Assembly: GCF_000150275.1 (NCBI RefSeq)
Contig: NW_002060949.1
Coordinates: forward strand, 3,990,499-4,054,498
Direction of reading: 5' to 3'
DNA from: Trichoplax adhaerens
Taxonomy: Eukaryota; Placozoa; Uniplacotomia; Trichoplacea; Trichoplacidae
DNA: 64,000 nt
Shown here: positions 41,855-51,286 of the stretch, piece by piece
Numbering within the stretch: the first letter of the stretch is position 1
Layout of the letters: each line of letters begins with the position of its first letter
Program-made: the position numbers and the translations under genes
The notes under the pieces: generated by a model
The model's input: only the letters and a program-made list of their open reading frames with translations
Told to the model about the DNA's origin: nothing
The model's database searches: none

Positions 41855-43532
41855 AGCCTACACGCATTAGGCTACCATTAAAAATAAACGTTACTACATT
41901 GGATAATACAGCATAATTAGTGGAGAGCAAAGTAATTGCATTTTTGTTTTGCTGATCACCTTTTAATGATATTAAAATTACTAAATTCATTTTTCACCTA
42001 TTTAATGTTGAAAGGCGCAATGAAATTAATCTATAGGATATAATCACGTACGTGTTTATCGCTATTGCAAGTTAATACATTAATATAGAAAGAATTCATT
42101 TAATTTCTAACTCATTTAATGAAGAATATGGGTAACGAGATAAGTTTTAGGATATAGCTAATTAGTTTTATATTTGCGATCGCTGTTGATGAAATAATAT
42201 AGAAGCAATCATTGGCAATGATCTAGGCGATCACAAAATAATTTTCTAAGCTATAAAGAAAATCCACTTTAATTTTAAATGTGTTGAATAAATAAAACGG
42301 ATAAGGGCGTCAAGGTTTTAAGATGCAATCATGTATTTATTGCTATAGCCATCGTTGTTGATGAAACAGTATAGAAAAAGTCAATTAAAAGTAGACGATG
42401 AATGCTGATCGAGTGTTCAACAAGCATAACTTATATTCTATCAACATTGTGCAAGATGAAATTATTTATTCTCTTTCATTGACTAGTTACCCACTTACTG
42501 ACCGTAATAAATCGAATAATGTCAATTTTGTACTCAAGTACTCCATTCATTAGTATATTTGGCTATTAGAATTGAAATAATTTAAGGGTGCTATTAATTC
42601 ACAAATATATATATGAAAATGATTGTAAATCCTGCAGTGTAACCAAGTTAACATGGAAAATATTATGATATTCTGATGCAACCAGATTATTGTTATCGGC
42701 AGCTATAAGACGATTGAACGAAAGTACAGTTATGGTAATTTTAATTTATCTGATCTTATTCAACAGTAATGTATTATCGATTTAATTGGCCTATCCTGTT
42801 GTTTCTAAATTGTTTTTCCATAATATTACTTCTTATTTCTTGACAACCGTAGGAAATTACTTGAAGGTATAAAGGAAGAATAATTTGCAGCCAGCTATTG
42901 TTTTTACCCTTAATTCAAATGCAAATTAATGCATCTAATTTAAACTTAGCCATTACATTAGAGGATTGTTTTGTTTGACGAAAATGAAGAATAAAGAATA
43001 ATAATAAGTCAAGACATAAACACCAGGATACAAGGCGTATATAAAGTTCTGATCGTTACACATGCGATAATCATTTCATTCATCGTCAATATCTTGGACA
43101 CATTGAATCGTTGACCTATACAACATTAACAAGTTAATAGATAATTCTATCCTAAATTACTTTACAGCAAGTCAAAGTCGTTTCATAGTGACAATCGAAT
43201 TGATATCCAGGCGTACAAAGACGTAGTAGCGTCCTATTTCGATAGTTATATTCAACGTTAATTCCACTGTATCGCAGTGTACTGTATTAGTAATTGAAGG
43301 AGGAGAAAAATTAGGGAAAACAACATCTGCTACTTTGACGGAGAAGAAAAAAATTTCTTCCGAATATTTTTCGATTTTCAAGTTTTCAATTTTTTCCCAT
43401 CTAGGAGAAAATACTATCTCGCCAAGGCCATCCTGGTACTTTACATTTATCTACTCATCAACTTGACTATTTCAACCAAGGTAATTTATCTATTCTATCA
43501 CGCTGGATAAAGTTAGTGGAAAATCTGGTAGG

Positions 43533-44492
43533 ATGAAGAAATCAACAGCAACAGCAGTTCCATCTCGGCAACATAAAGCCACAATAGTGACTAACACAAA
43601 AGATCGCCAACAAAATCAGAAAGAAAATCAAAGCAATGATGGCCAAACCGATCCATTCTCGTCCTTGGATAATTTTAAGATTGAGAGTCGAATTGGTAAA
43701 GGTCAATTTAGTGTCGTCTATTATGCTAAAAGTTTAACCGATAAAACCAAATATGCTGTCAAAAAAGTCGATGTCTCCGATTTAGCAAGTTCTAAAGCAC
43801 GCCAAGAATGCATGAAAGAAATTGAATTATTAAAAACAGTAGATCATCCCAATATCATCAAGTACTATGCATCGTTTATGAAAACTGATTTTTTATACAT
43901 TATATGCGAATTAGCCGATGCTGGTGATTTAGCTAAAATGATTACTACCTTTCGCAATCGCAAATTATATATTCAGGAGCACACTGTATGGAAATACTTT
44001 GTTCAGATTGCTAGTGCAATCGAACATATGCATGATCGCCGTATTATGCACCGTGATATTAAGCCCGCTAATATCTTTATGACAACGAGTGGAGCGGTTA
44101 AAGTAGGCGATCTTGGTCTAGGCCGATCATTTAGTTTTAAGACAACGGTAGCCCATACTTTAGTGGGCACGCCGTATTATATGTCACCAGAACGTGTTAA
44201 AGAAAATGGTTATAATTTTAAATCAGATATTTGGTCATTGGGTTGTTTATTATATGAAATGGCCGCTTTAAGGCCGCCATTTTATGCTGAAAATATCAAT
44301 TTACTTGTCTTATGTCAACATATCGAAAAGTGTGAGTATCCTCCGCTGAGGAAAGATCGCTATTCGAGTGATTTACGCGATTTAGTCGATGCTTGCATTC
44401 AAAAAGAACCCAATAATAGGTATGATGCTAAAATGGTATTACAAGTAGCCAAAATTATGAGCAGTAAAGATAAGACCAAATTACGTTCATGA
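43533..44492 (+). CDS. NEK7: NEK6/NEK7-type NIMA-related kinase, single exon, 319 aa
   Basis: An uninterrupted 319-codon ORF. A 50-residue polar N-terminal extension precedes the kinase domain (about residues 46-312). Visible motifs are IGKGQFSVVYYA (P-loop), YAVKKV (ATP lysine), HRDIKPANIF, and the GDLGLGRSF motif, which has DLG in place of DFG as in NEK6/NEK7. The activation loop reads VAHTLVGTPYYMSPER, with Thr where human NEK6/7 have the NEK9-phosphorylated Ser. GYNFKSDIWSLGCLLYEMAA follows, and there is no C-terminal regulatory tail, as in NEK6/7. The human proteins drive spindle assembly, and NEK7 also activates NLRP3. I cannot separate NEK6 from NEK7; the gene is probably co-orthologous to both. 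It has no introns, while all seven other genes here have at least 11 exons. A short 5'UTR intron (about 43480-43516) is possible. Confidence 0.93.
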   Translation: MKKSTATAVPSRQHKATIVTNTKDRQQNQKENQSNDGQTDPFSSLDNFKIESRIGKGQFSVVYYAKSLTDKTKYAVKKVDVSDLASSKARQECMKEIELLKTVDHPNIIKYYASFMKTDFLYIICELADAGDLAKMITTFRNRKLYIQEHTVWKYFVQIASAIEHMHDRRIMHRDIKPANIFMTTSGAVKVGDLGLGRSFSFKTTVAHTLVGTPYYMSPERVKENGYNFKSDIWSLGCLLYEMAALRPPFYAENINLLVLCQHIEKCEYPPLRKDRYSSDLRDLVDACIQKEPNNRYDAKMVLQVAKIMSSKDKTKLRS

Positions 44493-47400
44493 AGTTTTCA
44501 CCCTTTGTATTTTTTTTGGAACATTAACTTTGCTATATCATGTCAAAACATTTAATGTGACCAAAGTATCATGAAGATTGTTAGCAAAGGCCAGCGATTT
44601 ATCATATCTGCTAGCCACGTCTATTTTACTTTCGTGCTCTGTACCGTAGCAACAGTAAATATATTAGCAGAATGGTACGGTAAAAAAGGTAATTGATTAC
44701 TGGAATATCTAAAAATTACTTCGTGGCGCTAGACTACTATTACACCCGTATCTTTTCGTCATTACATAATTTAGCATTGCAAACATTGCTAAGCATGACG
44801 ATGTTCGATATCTGGAAATTTCTTATTGATTGCTTCCTATTCCATTCTTGTCATCATAACGGCTATTTTGTAAGAACGTCGGCACGTAAGAAAAAGTTTC
44901 ATTTATACCATGATAACTCTATTACAATAATTTCAACTTGAATTGTTTCTGCACCATGGATTGTACGAACAGTAAATAATTCCTTCAATTCATGTCGATA
45001 TTAGTGTTCTCAATTTTAGCATTGCTAAATTATGTTATTCTATCAGCTGGATAAGGATAGAGTGAGGGGTATAGTACGGTAAAACACGTTATTGATTTAT
45101 TTATTTTATTATATTAAATCAAGAAAATCAAAAATAATGTCCATATTCCAACTACTTAAAGGTACTTGATAGCTAGAACTAAGTATACTTTAAACCTTCT
45201 ATTACAAGATATTAAATGGAGCTGATTTTAAAATTGTCGGCGGATATAAATATTGTGATGTGTATCGAAGTAATAAACTTAATCTCTGTGGATTATCAGG
45301 ATCGAGGATGTCCATAAATCAGTCACTTGCTTCATTTGTTTTACTTTGTTTAATGTTTAATTTTATTTAATAATTGATGGAATATAACGGATTGATTTGT
45401 ATATCTTAGTCAATTTCTTTTGAAGATAGTTGATAGCAGCGCTAAGCAATGTTAATCGATCGTGGTTTATTTTGAAGAATGTTTATCAAATCCAGTTATA
45501 AAATCCGTCTTTAGTCATATCATTTCTTGTCTTTTAATATAGATATTGTACATACGAGTATATGTTAGCGTATATGACTTATGTCCGACCGCATATCAAT
45601 CTGTTATCATATAATTTTATGATGTTATATAGCTCAACTATAATAATATGGTGACTTGGGTCACACTCATCTAAGTGCAATGTATTAATCTATTCTTATA
45701 TTACTTACTAACATTTTCTATACAAGTATTGAAATATCCTCTGTACTGTAGATTCTATTACACTTTATTATTTATTTATATTCAGTTGAAAAATAAAGTA
45801 TTTCGACAAATAATTTAACATTGGAAAATGTGTGAGAAATTGTAGTTTGTAGACAATTTCATCCATAATTCATTCTTCGTATGCATTATAAAACACAAAA
45901 TTCTAAACGTCTAAACTAGAAATAATACCGTAACCAAGTCAGTCGAGTCTACGTATAAGAAATAAGAACTCATTTGTCTAATCTACCTAACTCACAAATT
46001 GAATATCCTCTCTAATAGAAGTTAAAATTTTTGTTACTATAGAATAGCCATAAATGAATTGAGCGTCAAGACTTTGAGCTAAAAGGAATCGTTCTCATTC
46101 AAAATTGATTTTCTTCTCTTCTACGTAAATCAGTTAGAACGTTCAACTTCGGTATAAAACTAACTTAATTAAGAACAGAAGATACAAGGACTAAGTGCAT
46201 CAATGCAACCAATGCATGGGTTCATTTACTTTTGGAAAACAATCAATCAAGTCATGATAGTGGCAATCGAATTTCTTTAATTACAAGTTATTAAAAGGTT
46301 ATTGACGTAACTTCTGGCAGTTTAATTACTATCTAATGAAGTCATTTATTACCTGTAGTTTGGCTAATGAAAACAAAAAATAAATACAGAAGACGATGTA
46401 TAGAAAGATCAGTTATGCAGTAGGATAATTTTAGTACGACTAAGTTATCTAGTAACTTTCTATTTTTAGATTGTATCCAAATTAATCTTTTTCACCTTTA
46501 CTACAGTATAAATAGAATTAACCGAGATTAGAGACGGTAAAAATAGCCGACCGGCTTTTCAAGACTGCACAGTGCATACATATACAACAGAGCGATTCCT
46601 TTCTCTGATGTAATTGAAACTTGATTTGCAGGTTCCGTTTCTCAGTCACCGTGAAAATTTTCCAGACTTTTAGGCACATTTCCGTTCATATGTTTATTAT
46701 TTAATAATGATTTCAATTTAATTCCTATGATGAATAAAAAAGTGTATCATCTATCTGATTCAGTTGATTGGTGTTTCAGAAATAAATCATTTCTTCCTTT
46801 AATTTATATAGCCTGTCATGTTCATTAACTGCCAATCATTATTAAGCAAATGATATTGATTTGCAATAGTTTTGCTGTTGGATTTCCTTTAAAAGGCTAT
46901 CCAATAATAGTCAATGATATAAACGTGATTGTAAAAATAGTGTTATTAACCGTGATGGAAATATTATTGGATACTACTCTAGTTTGCCATCCACATTTGC
47001 ACTGGAATTTGAATCCTTATTAATCATCAATACTAGGTTGAAAATACATTGGCTTTCAGTTATTTGAAAAAAAAAAAGACCGCAACTGTCAACCACTTTG
47101 TTATTTTATATCCTTATTTTATGCCAAGGGTTATTCAGTACAGGGAAAGGCTTGATTTGAATTCAAAAGTTGGTCTATTAATCTTCCATTTTGTTGGATT
47201 CTAAATTAGAACCTACGCTACTCTATTTTAACAACATCGTTTCTTGTTGATACGCATCGTTCATGATTATCAGAGAGTACAAGCATTGGGGGGGGGGGAA
47301 AGAAGAAAGGATTGAAAATGGTTTTGAATGAAAATAGAATAATAAATTATTAATGTATCATTGTCCTATTGCTGTATTCAATTCGCTCTTCGTAATCAAT

Positions 47401-49300
47401 ATATAATAATAATAAGGTATTTAGTTGGTATAGGCCTATGGGGTAGACCATCTGATCGAAATTATATTGATTCGAAAGATTCTTTCAAGTCAGAGCAAAT
47501 ACGTTTGCCATCTTATCATGATGACTCCATAACATGTACCTGGCTTTGCTAGTCATCATTGAAAGCATGACTATTCACATTTTTATCCTATTTAACTCTT
47601 ATTGACAACATTTATGAGGATATGCGAGTCGTATTTTATTTGACTTATTTACTTGCAAGCTCAATAAGAAGGTTACTTTACGGGATGCTTTTATTCTTTC
47701 CCTTTCTCTCCTCCCCTCCCCCTATTTCTATTTCTAAATCAAATTTATTTACATTGAGTCATTCTAGCCTTAGATAGGATGAACAAGGTGACGGTTATTC
47801 TTACTTTTTCAATCTCTTTTTTTATTTTTTGTCAATGAAATTATAAAACAATATCCATTCGTATTATTTGAAAAAGCATATGTGTATTAAGGCTACAGTG
47901 TTGCTCATTATTGTGGGTAACTGGATTACAGACGATTGCCATGGATGCCTAGAATACTTTTTCCATAATGCTGCTATTGTAAAGCTGACTAACACCACGT
48001 TGAAACTATTTAAATCCGCTTTAATTACTTTATTTATCCATGCAGGTAGTCGTAAATTGGGTGATGTCTATTTCTTTATACTAAGGAATAGAATGGCCTT
48101 TTGTATGACTTGTCTGAGAAAATTAGGAAGGATTATCCAATATAGAATTATGTCTTGCAAGACAAAGTCTATTGACTTGAGACTGTGAATACTTTACTGT
48201 TACTGTCATTGAATTGATGGGTAATTTTGACGGCATACAGCGAGTATCGAGAGAGGTTTAAGTCATGGACTACGAGAATGCTAGATAATCTGCAGTAACA
48301 CATCTTTAAAATATCGACGTTATACTACGCAAAACTAACCTAGCAGACTATCTCTATGTTGGGTTGTATCATGACCGCATTTTGAGCTTTTTATCCGTCT
48401 CTTATTTCGCACCATGGCAACGAATATGGAGCATAGTTGTGTAGAGTGTACTTCAGTCGTGAGTTGGACGCAAATTTGTGTCGGTGTGATAGGTATACAA
48501 GAATATAGAATTATAACTTGATTGGCGAATCCGATAGCGATATGCTGTAAAATGGTTGTCGGAAACGATAGACGTATGCTCCTTTTTGACTAACTTCTGG
48601 CTTGTCTCTTTAATGGTCCGCGCTCATCTATATTACAGTATACTGTAATGGAGCTAAATCACTCCACTCAATTATAGAACGGGTTGTTGTCTAGTTTACA
48701 TAACGAGTTGCATGAAAATTTGTTCCCTTTGTGCCGCGGTAGTAAATATACCAGGAGATAGTTATAACATGATTGGTACATTCTATAACGCTATAGAGAT
48801 GCTGGCGAAATGATCTGCCTAATATACGCGTATGCTTCTTTTGACAGAATTCATGCTTGTCTCTTTATTGGTCTGCAATTATTTCCGCTGTCTTGGACAG
48901 ACATCTTACTGAAGCTCCTTCCCTCATCGTGAACGGTCTATCTACTGTAGTTCTTGATAACATCATTCTACAGTAGCCTATTGTGAATAGGAGTGGAAGT
49001 TATTACTGAAATCAAGCTCGCTTAGGTCTCGCACAGCACCATTTATTAGATTGAATGTTGTATATGATGGCTACAATGAAAAGTCCCTGTAAACATCTCC
49101 ATGTTGATATTTTATTGGAGCAAGGTACAGCCAAGCCATAAAGAGAAAGGTAGTCCAAAGACCAGATTTCTTCTACTGTAGCTGCAGTATAGTATCTCAG
49201 CATACAATGTAATATTATGGCCCACTTATCTACTAATCATTGTAGCTGCCGGACTTAGAGTAATAAAGTTTCTCTTCTCTAAAACAGATCTCTCTCTCTC
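44493..49300. other. Intergenic spacer downstream of NEK6/7
   Basis: No gene could be supported. A poly-G tract of about 11 lies near 47288-47298, pyrimidine-rich runs near 47.70 and 49.29 kb, and a degenerate 245-bp tandem duplication at about 48.43-48.90 kb. ORFs of 63-106 codons (for example 47868-48188) have no recognisable motif. Confidence 0.5.
48430..48900. repeat. Degenerate tandem duplication, about 245 bp
   Basis: Two diverged copies share GAGTTG(G/C)A...AAATTTGT, TATAAC(T/A)TGATTGG, GTATGCT(C/T)CTTTTGAC and GCTTGTCTCTTTA(A/T)TGGTC in the same order and spacing, starting near 48435 and 48680. Confidence 0.6.
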
Positions 49301-49370
49301 TCGTCTCAGTCTCTAAGTAGGAAGACATATTATTACATACAGTACTGTAGTATACGGTGTGATTCATTTG

Positions 49371-49535
49371 GTGTGGTGGATCTTGAGGTTGACTAATGAT
49401 ACTTTCATAAAATGCAGCTTGCGCTTTGCTACCAGTTAATTGACTTTATTGAGCTGCTACCAATAAATTGTGGTGGATGTTGAGGTTGACTAGTGATACT
49501 TTCATAAAATGCAGCTCGCGCTTTGCTACTAGTCA
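49371..49535. repeat. Two copies of a 97-bp unit
   Basis: GTGGTGGAT followed by TTGAGGTTGACTA begins at 49373 and 49470; both copies continue through ACTTTCATAAAATGCAGCT and CGCTTTGCTAC. Confidence 0.85.
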
Positions 49536-49672
49536 CGACACAGACAAGCGTTTTGATAACATAACCTGGTGATAATTTGTAATCTATGATTATTAGAACT
49601 TATCTATTATAATTATAATTATCTGACATAACATTACGCTACGGTTTTGGACTTTGTGTATTAGTGTAACTA

Positions 49673-49820
49673 ACGATACACCTATTTGAATGATAATTCT
49701 CAACATTTGCTATCAGATTATTGACACACCTATTTTGAATGATTATTCTCGACATTTGGTATCAGATTATTAACACACCTATTTGAATGATTATTCTCAA
49801 CATTTGGTATCAGATTATTA
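49673..49820. repeat. Three tandem copies of a 48-49 bp unit
   Basis: ACACCTATTTGAATGATTAT and its continuation CAACATTTGGTATCAGATTA recur with starts at 49678, 49726 and 49775 and only a few substitutions. Confidence 0.9.
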
Positions 49821-50092
49821 AGGATGGAATAAAATACTTCATATATGAATCAATTTGAAGTAAAATTGATATCAATCGATAAGTGGATCCTATGAAATTT
49901 GATCCATTTTATTATCAAAATTGCCCACTAAATTCTGCACGGATTTATCGAGATCGAAATTGATCATCGTCAACAGTAGACCTAACACTCTCAACCGTAG
50001 AAAGTTGGAGCGTTCAGCCAGGTGCCTGAACGGGCATAACAGCAATCGTGCCAGCTGGGGACATCTCGACAGGAGTTCACTTGCTAGTGAAG

Positions 50093-50100
50093 TATATATA
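50093..50100 (+). promoter_or_regulatory. TATA-box-like sequence before the mini-protein array
   Basis: TATATATA in the context AAGTATATATAGACG, about 75 bp before the first array unit. It is a plausible core promoter for a transcript running through the array; not proven. Confidence 0.3.
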
Positions 50101-50167
50101 GACGTTAGCCTTCATGTACTGCAGCTTTGATGGCCATAGTCTTGGCTACAGCACAGTCAATCAGATC

Positions 50168-50795
50168 GCAGATCGCTCTAATTAACTCCCCAATGTCCCA
50201 AAATGGACAAGCTTGTCCTTATCCTGATCGTTCTACTTGCTCATGCCCATACTAACTCATATAATAAAATTGCAGATCGCTCTAATTAACTCCCAATGCC
50301 CCAAAATGGACAAGCTTGTCCTTATCCTGATCGTTCTACTTGCTCATGCCCATACTAACTCATATAATAAAACTGCAGATCGCTCTAATTAACTCCCCAA
50401 TGTCCCAAAATGGACAAGCTTGTCCTTATCCTGATCGTTCTACTTGCTCATGCCCATACTAACTCATATAATAAAATTGCAGATCGCTCTAATTAACTCC
50501 CAATGCCCCAAAAATGGACAAGCTTGTCCTTATCCTGATCGTTCTACTTGCTCATGCCCATACTAACTCATATAATAAAACTGCAGATCGCTCTAATTAA
50601 CTCCCCAATGTCCCAAAAATGGACAAGCTTGTCCTTATCCTGATCGTTCTACTTGCTCATGCCCATACTAACTCATATAATAAAATTGCAGATCGCTCTA
50701 ATTAACTCCCCCAATGCCCCAAAAATGGACAAGCTTGTCCTTTTCCTGATCGTTCTACTTGCTCGTGCCCATACTAACTCATATAACAAAACTGT
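50168..50795 (+). repeat. Six-unit 104-bp tandem array encoding signal-peptide mini-proteins
   Basis: Unit starts are 50168, 50272, 50375, 50479, 50583 and 50688 (103-105 bp apart). Units alternate between two subtypes. Odd units have CTCCCCAATGTCCC and end AAAATTGCAG; even units have CTCCCAATGCCCC and end AAAACTGCAG or its variant, so the real period is a 208-bp dimer present three times. Each unit contains an ATG opening MDKLVLILIVLLAHAHTNSY, a textbook secretory signal: a Lys in the n-region, a 10-residue Leu/Ile/Val core, and an AHA cleavage box. In units 1-5 the frame closes as NK(I/T)ADRSN-stop, using the first 17 nt of the next unit, for 28 residues. Confidence 0.9.
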
Positions 50796-50838
50796 ACAGA
50801 GGCAATTTAGCGCTCATTCTGTATGCTGGAACACATGA
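50725..50838 (+). CDS. Signal-peptide mini-protein, last array unit, 37 aa
   Basis: In the sixth unit the same signal sequence (MDKLVLFLIVLLARAHTNSY, cleavage box ARA) is followed by a unique tail NKTVQRQFSAHSVCWNT and a TGA. The predicted mature peptide would be about 22 residues with one Cys. Unlike units 1-5, this copy runs out of the repeat, so it may be the parental 3' end. I do not recognise the peptide. It may be a secreted neuropeptide-like or antimicrobial-like product, or the signal exon of a spliced gene; expression is unknown. An in-frame upstream ATG at 50653 exists but would spoil the signal peptide. Confidence 0.4.
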   Translation: MDKLVLFLIVLLARAHTNSYNKTVQRQFSAHSVCWNT

Positions 50839-50878
50839 TCAGGAATACAGAAGTGAGAATCACTGTCAGACCGATAGC

Positions 50879-51062
50879 TCTCTCTCTCTCTCTCTCTGTA
50901 CGGTAATAACAGTGACATTATTTTTGCGCTAGCGCTAGACATAGTACAAACTACGAGCAAAAATAATGTTCTCTCTCTCTCTCTGTCTTAGTACATTAAT
51001 AATAGTGACATTATTTTTGCGCTAGCGCTACACATAATACAAACTACGAGCAAAAACAATGT
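50879..51062. repeat. Two 93-bp hairpin units flanked by CT microsatellites
   Basis: Each unit is a CTCTCT run, a spacer, then a hairpin. Copy 1 has arms ACATTATTTTTGC (50915-50927) and GCAAAAATAATGT (50957-50969), perfectly complementary over 13 bp, with a GCGCTAGCGC palindrome overlapping the inner edge of the left arm. Copy 2 has arms at 51008-51020 and 51050-51062 with one mismatch. Confidence 0.85.
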
Positions 51063-51286
51063 CGTAATGATCGTGTATAGTACACTGTACATTTAGTACT
51101 GTACAGTGTACAGTACAGTACTATTGGCTTCTTGCAGTCTACAGTAGTGGTCCGTCGTACGTCGTCCTGGACGGACCGGTCCTAAGCGAATCGCGAACGG
51201 GTGACAATATCACTCCAATTGCACCAGACTGCACCGATCCTAAGCCAGCAGTTGTTGCCTCCTCGGTTGCCATCGAATCGCTGAAA
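51063..51286 (+). promoter_or_regulatory. RMC1 upstream region with GTAC cluster and GC-rich palindromes
   Basis: Contains a GTAC/ACTGTAC palindrome cluster (about 51079-51125), an 8-bp inverted repeat GGTCCGTC...GACGGACC (51149-51156 and 51170-51177), and the perfect palindrome GGACCGGTCC (51173-51182). It is much more GC-rich than the surroundings and directly precedes the RMC1 ATG, so it is the likely promoter/5'UTR. Confidence 0.45.

Larger units (their letters stand above)
36977..43532. other. 6.5-kb gene-free stretch with assembly gap
   Basis: Begins with the SGK3 3'UTR; AATAAA at 37037-37042 lies 61 nt past the stop. No conserved exon was found in the remainder on either strand. There are weak, degenerate internal repeats near 42.04-42.40 kb. 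An ambiguous base sits at 41667 and a run of 50 N at 41805-41854, so unseen sequence may lie here. Confidence 0.5.

Noticed and set aside
50168-50795. CRISPR-like reading of the 104-bp array
   Set aside because: Units are contiguous direct repeats without unique spacers, in a eukaryotic genome.
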